DNA of 64,000 nt from Dipteris shenzhenensis (Eukaryota > Polypodiophyta > Polypodiopsida > Gleicheniales): NCBI GenBank assembly GCA_047967505.1, contig CM106541.1. One strand, written 5' to 3'. Of the stretch, positions 27,601 to 38,500 are shown piece by piece; positions within the stretch are counted from its first letter, which is position 1; each line of letters starts with the position of its first letter. The notes beneath the pieces were generated by a model. That model worked only from the letters and a program-made list of their open reading frames with translations, was not told where the DNA came from and searched no databases. The translations under genes were made by a program, and so were the position numbers.

Positions 27601-29501
27601 TTTGGGCCTACATCCAGGAGGCAAAGCAGGACCAGAGTTGCTGCAGACTGAGCTCACTTGGGGCTGAAGCCTAGGCTGTCTACTAGGGCAGCAAGGTGCT
27701 GAGATCTTTGGACGGAAAGTCAACTTACACTCGAGGTGGAGCACGCGGGCTCGAGTCTAGAGATAGCCAGCAGATAGGAGGAGGACCTTGTGGTAAGATC
27801 AAGGACCACACCATTCGTGGGACTCTGGATCTCTCTCTCTTGTATTGTGCCCATAGTTTTGGACGGAAATATATATTTTGGTGGTTTCTCTATTTGGCCG
27901 GTTCATCATCTATTGAATGCACATAAGTAAAGAAGTTTGTGATTCCACACCCCACATGCACACTGTGTGAGCTCTTGGGCATTACTATAAGTCTTCCGCT
28001 GTGTGTCCTGCAATGATATAGATCTTGGGAATTGTGCCTTTTATGGAAATCTTAAGCAGAGGCAGCTCAGCAAAAGAACTAACTGAGCTCGAAGGAGCCA
28101 CTTCGAAAGGAATAATTGCTAAAGAATGTATGACCAGGCCTTGTCCATCTAATTTTAATGTTCGTGTTGCATGCAGCCAGCTGGTGTTGTGTGGAAAAAG
28201 GGCCAGAAGCATGCAGCCAATGAACGGTAATTTTGTTACAGATTTGGTTGTAGCATGTCTTGAATATGAACTTATGCAAGTTCATGCCTCACCTTCAAAA
28301 AAGAAGTGGATACTCGTTAGTGTGCTTGACACAATCTTGGTTAGTGGAATTTGACGATTATGCCAGAGATGACTTGCTCAATGGTAATCAGCTGCGGTCA
28401 ATATGGCAGGTGTACGCAAGACTATGGGTCAGCATATGCGCTTTGGGTTGCACATGGCCGATAGCTTTTGAGGGATGTGCATGTTTGTGCTGTCTTCTTA
28501 CTACAACAATGGCATGGATAGCTGACCCTTTCCAGCCTGAAGGAAATGAACGTCAAACACGATCCGGCATTTGCCTGTTTCATCCAATGCCCAATCCTTG
28601 TTCTACCAAAACTGGTTCAAACAATGTGTTTGATTATTTTGTTGTCAGGGGTTAGGACATAGGTGTATCCAATGACAAGGAAAGATTATGGGATCATGCT
28701 TACACAACTCCTAGCAGGCATGACTTAGATTATGTGGCTGTTCAGAGGCTAGAAGTACCATGTCTCAGCAGATACATCATCTTGGAAGACATCCAAAAGA
28801 CATGTATGCTAGCATCCAAGTATTGGTTGTCTCATATCTGAGAACTCTAGCTCCATGGAATGTTGGGGGATTGGAGAAACTCATGGAGCTGTTTGTGCCC
28901 ATACACAGCAGCTCATTGGAAGATGATTTTTAGATCTTCACATTTGGTAAGACAACATAAACGGAGATGCAATAATGCAAGGACAGCTCATTGATACACT
29001 CATTAAAGCTACCCTGTGGGGTATATGGCAAACAATCAATGCTTCCCATGTGGAGAATAGTGGACACCAAATCATAATGGGATGTGCAGAACAAAAAAAA
29101 TGTGGACATCCGGAACTTGTGTGATTATGGAGCTTGTGACGATGAGCATGCCAAGATGGATTACCACCCACATGACCCCGGAGGTGCCACAACACCCAAG
29201 GCAAAGGAAGATATCACATTTCCTTTTGGCCTTTGTGGCATCATGCCTGCATGATAGAGTATGTCGTTTTTACAGTAAGGGGTCCTCGGTGCCTAACCAT
29301 CACCTTCAATTTTCCAGACAATTATTTTTTAGGGGGGATGGATTGTAAGGAAGGCCAAGATTGGGCCAAGCTAGTGAGGGTTAGGGCTAATTTGGCTAGG
29401 GGATGTTTGGGCATAGAGAGGGGCAAAAAGGAGATATAGTGAAGGGGGACTATAAAAGTCCACCTCCCCACCCTTTGTACTTACTTTTTTATGTGACATC
29501 T

Positions 29502-29557
<56 letters not shown>

Positions 29558-32500
29558 AAAATTCAGACCCTTCCACTATGTCTCCCTCTAACAAGAGATT
29601 AAAAATGAAACAGCATTCATCCATGTGAATTAAGACCCTATATCAAGCTCCCTCTTTTGGTTGTATGGTGTATTTTCACATCTGAATAATTAAAATAAAG
29701 TACATTCTCTTTCTTGAAACTTCAGAAATTTTTTTTTGCGCAAAAAGTAGTGCTAGTTATATTACTTGAAAGCAAGAGTACAAGAAGGCCTAAAGGCCAG
29801 CGGGATGCAATCACAAAACGGATTCAGCCCGAGGAATCAAAATGCTAAATACAAGCCTCTCAGGGCATAATCATCGGAGAGTGGACAAACAGCCACGGTG
29901 GAGGGGCGTAGTGCCACTGAAGACTCTAAGTAGAGTGCTGGAAGAACAACTCCCGGTGGTCCCAGTCGCGAAGGAAACATCGTCTCTTTTCCTTCCCTGC
30001 CCGGGACTCTTCCTGAATCTGATCCCACTGACCCTTGAGCGTGTGAACGATCGTGCTCCAAATGTCTGCGAGGGTCTGGGTAGCAGAAGAAGTCTGATCT
30101 CCTACAGTCTGCGCGCATCTGGAAGTCCAGATATGCCAGCCTATAATGCTCCCTATGATCTCCCAAACTGGGTGCCGAGCATCGCTCCTGCATCTGTCTC
30201 TGTCAGATGCAAAGGGAAGCTGTCCATGTATGCCCAGGTGGCCTGCGTGATGAAAAAGACGGGATCCTGTCTAGAGAAATCATAGGCCAAGTGATGTCCC
30301 GTCTCAGTGCTGCACCAGCAAACGACTCCCCAAGTGATCGGTCCTAGCTCGGGTGTAGCCCTCGCTAAGATCCCCATGACTCCCTTCCAAACCGTCTGCC
30401 CATGCGAGCAGCTCCAAAGGCAGTCCCGACACTACCATCATGCGCCCTAAGAGAACGGAGTTGTTCCCCTGCTAACCTCTGTTCATGAGTCCTGAAGAAC
30501 TCTCTGCACATCCTCTCGCCTTTCCTAGCCCAGAAGGACTTGGAAGCATGAAATGAAAACTCTGAGCGACGCTGGGTGATCTCCTCTAGCATGGCTCGGG
30601 CCCGAACCTCCTGCTGTCTGAGCTCCTTAGAGCCTGGAGAAAACTCCTGCATACGCTGAATCGAAGCGAGATCACGTCGGAGACCCCTCTCCCGCGCCCA
30701 ACACTGCTGTCTGAGCTGAATCACCTCCTGCTGACAGATGAGGCTGGACTCAGAAAGCGCCTGAGCTACATGTGCTGCCATATCCCTGGTGGGGTCCCAA
30801 TCCTGCTCCCACAGGTCCACTATCCTGCTGTGAACCGCTGCTATGGAGTAGATGGAGTCAGGGATCTGGCATGAACGTGAAGGTGAGGAGTGAGAGGCTG
30901 AGTCCAGGACTAGGATGACTAGGGCATGGTCAGAGAGTGTCGTCCCTGGAACCACTCCTGACTCTCCTCCTCTGCTAAGCGCCCAGTCGCTGACATAGAA
31001 ACGGTCTAGCCGCTCCAGAAGTCTGCCTACCTCCCTCCTGTAACCCCAAGAGAAGTCCAGACTCCCGGACCATCTGCGAAAGGAAGGCTCCCTCCAACTG
31101 TCCCGACCTCCCATTGCGAAGAAAAAGGAGTCCCAATCTGCCTGCTCTGCCTGAGGTATACCGAGGAACTCTGGGCCCCGTCCCTACTGATCCTCTAAGG
31201 TCTCAAGGTTGTTGAAGTCCCCTCCTACAATCCAAGAGTCCATCTCTGGCAACAAGTCAGTCAAGAATCTCCAAAAAATGGCTCTACGTCTGAGATCGGT
31301 CGGGGCGTAGATATTGAGGATGCCGATACGGGATCCTCAATATGCAAGCCCACCCAAAGCGCACGTCCTGGGATCAGAGTGCCAAAGCCACACACATGCT
31401 GAACTAGAGAAGCGTCGATGGAGGTACAGACACTCCCGCTCCTCCCCTGCTCGCCAATCGAAGGTTCCCAGTAGGTGTGGGAGCGTCCTGTGAGGACCTT
31501 CCCACAAATACTGGTCAGAGAAGCCGAGAGCGTGTGTTCCTGTAGTAGGAGCACATCTACCCTTCCCACTAAGGCTAGCTGGAGCTCCTGTCTGAGCACC
31601 ATCTTCCTGGGGCCACGGTCTCCTGATGAGTGGAACCCGTTAACGTTCCAAGAGATAATGCGTAAACTCATGAGGAGGGAAGGTGGGCCACAAACAGCTG
31701 TCTGCTTGCGATCGATGTCGAAGTGGTCGGAGGATGTCCTGTGTGGAGACGAAGGCGCTTCTGTGAAGGTTTCGAAGGAGAGGCCGGATCATCGGACCCA
31801 TCCTCTAAAACCTTCCGCAGAGGGGAGAGGCCCTTCGCCCCGTCGTGGTAGGCTCTCTCTAACCAACTTGACACCTCTGCCAAGGAAATGCTGTAGAAGC
31901 CCGCTACCTCTAAGGTCCTCCATGAACGAAGCCCTTCCGCGTACGCCCACTCCAGCGGTGGTCTAATAATGACCAGGAGTCGGAAACGTTTGGCGCTGTG
32001 GCACCAACGCAGACGAACATCACCCTCCTGCCACTGCTGCTGAAGAAGCTCCGCTGCTCTGCTACCAATCCAATCCAGCACCTGCTCCTGGGACTGATCT
32101 CATATCGTCTCCCAAACATTTTCATTCGTCCATTGCTCATTCCCTTCACTGGAGATAGTGAAGGAATAGCTAGGACCATCGTGTGGGGCAAGGACGGACA
32201 CCTTACCCTCCGCCCCCTTGCGGAGGAAGAAGATGCTGATGTCTAGGCATGCACGGAAGGAGCCAATACCCGCTGCATCCAGATAATCCCAAGGACCTGC
32301 TCGATAAAACTCCAATGGAAGAGCTCTAGGAGCAGCCCTTGGGCATGGGGACGACGACGAGGAGTCTGAACCAGAGAGAGGGGTGCTGGCCACCTGCGGG
32401 GAAGAGCCACTCCCCTCCGCCGGGCCCGGAGGGATAGGCGCGGGTGAGGTGTGTGCTGGCTTCAGGGCTGCAGGTGGCGCAGGTGGAGGGGGAGATTCCC

Positions 32501-35500
32501 TCTGGATCATGCTCGAGGAAGAGAGTGGAGTGGAAACCACCGGTGCGGAGGGGAATCCTGGAGAGGGTGGGGGCCGGAGAATCGAGGAGGAGGGGGGAGG
32601 GGGAGGAGGGCGGGGTGAAGGATGAGGGGGAGGCTGGCTGACCTTCTCCTTTCCCTTCTCCTTCCCCTTACCGGGCTGCTGATGAGTAGGGACCACCGAA
32701 GGGAGCTCTTGCTGTAGATGGGCAGGTTTTTTGGGGCCTGCTTTGTTTCCCCTCCGTTTTCTTTTGACCTCCGTCCAGCCTTTCCCTTCGGGAGGGGATG
32801 TCGCTGACTGGTGAGGAGGATCCTGAGTTGCCTGAACGGGGGTCTTCTGAGGTTCTGTACCCGTGAAGCGAGGACATGAGCGCGCCTGGTGCCCGAAGCC
32901 ATGGCATCTCAGACACTGGTTTGGACGACCAGTGACCAGAATGCGCTACGTCACCACACCTGTGTCGGTCTCTATCTCAAACTCCGAGGGGATACTCTGT
33001 GGATCGAGGACTGCCACTCTGACACGTGGCACCCCTTGGGCTGCCGCCGCATCAACGTAGGTGTCCTGCATAGGCCAGCCAAAGTGCGCCCCCAGATCCT
33101 TGATGATCGGGCGAAGCTCGGTTGCGAGACCTGGGAAGATCAGGGTAACTGGATGGCTAGGAATGCGAAAGCGGGCATCGAAGTCCGCTACACTGAAACC
33201 CCTGTACCATGGGACCATGAGGATGATCTTCCAACCCACAGAAGTAGGGGATCGCCTCACCATGTCGATCGCAGCCTGTGTTGAGGAGAGCTTAAGCCAG
33301 AAGATGCCATGTCCCATGAGTGCAACCTCCTCGATGTGACTGTCCTCGAGGTAGAGGGTGGACTGCAACCAGTCCCTGATGTCTGCTCATGAAGGGGAGT
33401 AGCCAATGACTCTCCCATAATCGAATGTCTGGGAGAAGTCCGTGGCGGCCTGCTTCACCAAGGAGATCTGGTGCTCTGTCAATATTACGCGATAGGCTGA
33501 TGAAGGGGGGGGTCCGTCTGGGCCACCGGTTCCGGGCACGTGGCCGCCATATCGCATTGACTAACTGCGAACACTCCAAGGCGGGGGAAGGGGAAGGAAA
33601 CGGAAGGGGCGGGGATGGGGGATTAAGGTGGAGGAGGGAAGAAGAGAGATGGAGAGGTATGGGGGAACGGGGGGGGGAGAGGGTGGTGACAAAAGGGGAT
33701 GGCAGGGGAAGGAGGAGGAGAAAGAGAGGGGGGGGGGAGCACAGCGCAGGGGGGTGAGAGGGAGGGGAAGGGAGGTGTGGCAGCGCCGCACGAGGGGGGT
33801 GGGGAGGAGAGGTGAGGAGGGGAGGAAAAAGGGGGGGCAGCGTGGCGCAGTAGCGGGGGGGGGAGAAGGGGGCCGGGGGGTTGGTAGCGCCACGCGAGGA
33901 GGTGGGGCGGGTGGGGGGGCTGAATGCGGAGAGGGGAGGAGTAGGAGAGGAGGAGCGGGGAGCAACGGGCGGAGAGAGGGGGGGTGGAGCGGGGCGGCGA
34001 GGTGAGCGGAGTGTGGCGAGGGGGGAGGCGAGGATCGACGGGCGGGGGTGAGGAGAGGAGGGCGGAGGGCCGCGCGGCAGTGGCTGAGAGGAGGTAGAGG
34101 GGAGGGCCGCGCAGCGTGCGAGGGGGGGTAGACGGGGAGCGGAGGAGGGAGGGAGTTCGCAGGAGCGAAAACAATTCTAACTGATTGTAATTCAGAAATG
34201 TATGTAACTGATTGGAATTCATTCACCATAGTGCTTAAACAAAAACCGTACATTATGGCAAGTCCAGTCACTTATATAATTCTATACTTGGCAACAATTG
34301 CAATACAAGCACTATTGGAAAACCTCCACTTTTGTATAGGAGCAAATGAAACAAAAATGTGCGATCGTTTACTTCACACACCTACCTCCTTTTAAAAGCA
34401 TTAGACCCAAAGAAGGACAATAAAGGCAAAGAAATTAGGCCCTAAATCTAAAAAAGTAGAAGTTGTGCGAGTACCAGACCATACAAACCTGTTTTTTCTT
34501 GGTCCGCTTCTCCTTTTCAGCCGCTTCGCGCTTTGCTTTCAGCTCAATTTCAGCTTGCCCTGCAGCCTCTTCTTCACGGATAAGTTCCTCTTGCCTTCTC
34601 AAAGCAATGGCTTCTCGATAAGCCACCTCTACACGGTTGCTGCAAACATGGAAAAAGATAAGCAAAGGTTGTGGCATCAACTCAAATAAATAACGGCAAC
34701 TAACACAAGTAACAAGAAACATAGAAATGTTGAAAATCTACATTGAGAAAGCAGGTACACAATGAGAGTATACTAAATATATACCTAGATGAATCCAGGA
34801 ACATTCCCAAACTCATCCTCTAAAAACACAACATAGTGCAGTTTCAATCTCACGATAATCACTCATAAGATTGAAAACCATAAACTCCATCACGCATAGC
34901 AGGGACTGAAGGTACGTTTGAGAGAAAGAGAGAAAGAGAGTGTATGCAGTACAGGACGAGTCGAGGATGATAGTCACACAAACTTAGATAGATGGATAAC
35001 ATTACTAAACACAAGTACAAAGTACTTGTGTTGGGGTAAAGGCACATTGCCTACCCTTAATTAAAGAATTAAAAGTTAGGACACCTATGACTGTCTTAAG
35101 ACAGTCATAGGGTAAACCTAATCCTAATAAAACTTAAGTGAGTTTGTGGTGTGGCTCACTCATCACTTCACACCCGCACTATTGTGTCTCTCTCACTCTC
35201 ACTCTCTTGCTCCCTTCCTTCTCACTTCCCCCCTCTCAACTGGTATCAGAGCCTCCCCTCCCAAGCCTCCTCTTCCTGGCCTACCCCTTCCGTACGGACG
35301 TACGGACAGATCTGTACGGCCGTACGTCGTCCGTACATCCGTACGGACGGACTGCGACGGATATCGCGCAGGACGACGGACTGTGGCAGCGCATTGCGAA
35401 GGCAGGGTACGGGCTCGCCATCGTACGGCGGCGTTTTTTCGCAGGCTGCAGGGCAGCGGACCAGCGTACGGCGGCGACGTTTTTTTTTGTGTTTTGCGGG

Positions 35501-38500
35501 CTGCAGGGCGACGTCGCGGGCGCGGGCGTCATCTGTTGCAGCTGTACAGCAGCCGCTGTATGCAGCATTTCGACGCTGCATCAGGCAGCTGCATAGCTGC
35601 TGTGTGCAGCTAGTCCTACTACAACCGTACGGGCTGTCCGTACAGTCGTACGGACTGCCGTACAACTGTACGGACGACAGTCCTTCACCCAGGAAGCTGG
35701 ATCTCCTTCGACGTGCGTGTGCGCGCGTAGGGAGCCAGGCAGAGACTCGTTTTTTTTTGGGAAGTGTGCCTACAGCAGGTCGAAATTTTTTTTTGGGGAA
35801 GCGTGCTGCTGCAAGGACAGAAATACAGCAGACACATTTTTTGTTGGAAGAGAAATAGTGCTGAAGCACTCTGCTTTGTGCATGTACACGCAGTACATGA
35901 AGCATTCCGATGCATTCCTGAAGCATTTCAGCTGTATACTGTGCTCTTGTTGAGGTACAGCAGGTACTCTCGTGTCACTCACGCTTGAGGTGACTTGTGC
36001 CACAGCGGTGGTGTTTGCGCAGTTACTTGTCCTTCAGGAAGGTCAGATGCTTGTTTTGCAGAAGCTTCTATGCTTTTACTGAGTGAAATTCTCAGTTTTG
36101 GGTGATCTTATCAAAGGGCTTTTGCCTAGATGTGTTTGCAGTCTATGCCTTGAGGCAGTGTGTAGCCAGGGAGCACACATTTGCTTTATTTCCGCAGTGC
36201 ATTTGGTGACATTTGTTGCAGGTCACATTCTTTGTACACACTCTGAAAATCTCAGTTGAGCCACGCTTGGTCAGGGCGCATCGAGTTTACTCGGTCCCTA
36301 ACTGCCCATCGTTGACAGTGCTCAAAAGATTTTCTTCCTGGTGTCTGTACGTTGTGAGTTGTGTTGTTACCGAGTACACAGAAGCAGTCTCTGCATTACA
36401 CATTGTCAGGTATAAGTGTCAGAGAGATTTTCATATTGCATGCTACCTCAGTGTTGAGGTGTTCTCCACTTGGTTCAGGTGTCAGATCAAGGGGCTTTTG
36501 CCCAGACTTTGTTTGACAGCACTTGGGTTACCGACAGAGATCTTCAGATGCATTTTCTCCCCTTGGTATAAGGGTGATTGCTTGGGATTTATCCCATTTA
36601 CTGTTGCAGGTTTTGTGACAGGCTGAAGGGTCATTTACTGTTTTTTGGGGTGTTTGTCAAGTGGTTTCTGCAATTTGAGTCAGTGACATACCTCATCTGA
36701 GGTGGGAGAAGTGATCAGTACAGTCAGTACAGCAGTGTTTACAGCAGTGTTGGTGGTTTTGTCAGATAAGTATGCACTGTTAAGCTCTTGTTGAGCAGCA
36801 GCAGCAGTCTGAAATTACTGTTTTTATGCCTTTTTTGAGCTCAGAACAGTTTGTCAGAAGGTACAGTATTTGCAGGGACATTTACTGTTTTGCTGCAGAT
36901 TTTACTGACAGTAAAAACAGCACCTTTGAGAGTGCTTCTGGCTCTTGAATAGAGCAGGCTTTTCTGAGAAATCAGAACTTTTTTATTCAGTCTTTTTACT
37001 TCCAGGGAGTCAGGTACTTTCCTCATCTGATATGGCATCAGGAGGAGGTGATTCTTCAATTCTGAACATAAAGAAACTGGAAGGAGCACATAACTATGCA
37101 TTATGGGCAGAACAGTGCTTGAATGTTCTTCTGTTAAAGAAGATTGCTAAGCCCATAAGGGTAAAGGGTGTCAAGCCATCTGATATGGCAGCTGATGATT
37201 GGGAAGAGCTTGATCTGTCTGCGAGGGCAGCTATCATGCTCACTATTTCAGACACTCTTGTGTTCAATGTACAGGCTGAAAAGACCTCTTATGGTCTATG
37301 GCAAAGACTAGAAGAACTGTATGCCCAAAAGAGCTCAGCCAGTAAGGTTTATTGGCTGAAGAAGCTGGTCGATCTTCGCATGAAGGAAGGTACAGCTATG
37401 ACCTCACACTTGAGTGAGTTCAATGCTATCTTTACACAGCTGATTGCACAGGGGTTGAACCTTGATGAGGAGTTCAAGGCTACTTTCTTGTTGTGTACTC
37501 TTCCTGAGAGTTGGGACACTTTTAAGACCACCCTGTCAAACTCAAATGCCACTCTTATTTATGCTGATGTAGAGAGCTCTCTCCTTATGGAGGAGATGGG
37601 CAGGAAGAATAATGCGGGCAGCAAGTCTTCAAGTGCTTTGCAGGTACAGGACAGAGGCAGGACTCAGCAGAAGGGGAGATCTGCTAGTAAGTCCAAATCC
37701 CGTAGTCAGTCCCGTGGCAAAAAGGACATTGAATGCTTTTATTGTGGCAAGAAGGGACATGTGAAGTCGAAGTGCTTCAAGTTCATACGGGATCAGAAAG
37801 CCAAGAAGGCTGAAACGAAGGATGCAGGAAATGCAAGCAAAGGCAAAGGCAAGGCCAAGGCAGATGACTTGGATGCAGTGACTGTTGCAGCAGAGGACAG
37901 TGACAGTGACATACATGATGTTTTATGCTCTTCTGCTGTAATAGCACATGCTTTGGTTATTGATGGTCATGACATGCATACCTGGCTCTTGGATTCAGGT
38001 GCCTCTTTTCATGTTACACCTCATAGGGAGTGGTTTACTTCCTACACATGTACTCATGGAGTTGTTCATCTTGGGAACAACTATGCATGTCAGATTGCAG
38101 GGATTGGCAGTATACAGATAGTACTTCCAGATGGACAGTCATTTATGCTTGATGGTGTTCGCCATGTGCCGCAAATCAAGAAAAATCTGATTAGCACTGG
38201 CTTATTGGATGACAGTGGTTACCACACCACATTTGGGGATTCCAAATGGGTGATTACTGATGGCCATACTGTAGTGGCTGAGGGTTTTAAGAGTGATACC
38301 TTGTACCCTCTTTATGTTTCCAGTGTGGGTAATCATGTTGTTGCCATAACCGAGCTGCCAAAGGTTTCATTGTGGCATAGCCGGTTGGGACACATGTCTG
38401 TTAAGGGAATGCAAGAACTGTCACGTTTGGGTTATCTGCCGCCTTTCTCTTTTTCAGATTTGCCTACTTGTGATCATTGTATTTTTGGCAAGCATTCTGT

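Larger units (their letters stand above)
29730..34190 (-). mobile_element. LINE2: L1-type non-LTR retrotransposon with internal RT deletion
   Basis: The 3' end has TTTTTGCGC plus a poly-A run (29730-29737, T on the plus strand), typical of plant L1 elements. A candidate 9-bp target duplication TTCAGAAAT lies at 29721-29729 and 34191-34199. In order on the minus strand: a C/T-rich 5' region, ORF1 with an RNA-binding fold and zinc knuckle, ORF2 with an endonuclease domain, then directly the post-RT C-terminal region. The RT catalytic core is absent. The element lies antisense to nothing: it shares the strand of the host gene. Confidence 0.8.
9128..34488 (-). other. Giant intron, 25.4 kb, filled with retrotransposons
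   Basis: Bounded by donor CAG/GTTTGT (34488) and acceptor CTGTCAG/GCT (9128), phase 0 on both sides. It contains, from high to low coordinate, LINE2 (minus), unrecognised coding-like debris, LTR-like pieces, a gag remnant with CT microsatellites, LINE1 (plus) interrupted by chromovirus G1 (minus), and copia debris. The exons on both sides match consecutive parts of one conserved protein, which is the main evidence that this is one intron and not two genes. Confidence 0.85.

Noticed and set aside
33561-34271. Long Pro/Ser/Leu-rich frames (199-236 codons) on the minus strand
   Set aside because: By-product of the G/C-skewed low-complexity tract; several frames are open at once and no domain is present.
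35146-35926. Overlapping 155-235 codon frames on both strands in the copia A leader
   Set aside because: They fall in GC-rich leader sequence with CGTACGG repeats, which lacks stops by composition. The corresponding part of element C does not keep them.
36945-37031. Upstream ATG at 36945 as the start of copia A gag
   Set aside because: The sister element C starts at the Met corresponding to 37032, and its sequence upstream is not collinear as protein.
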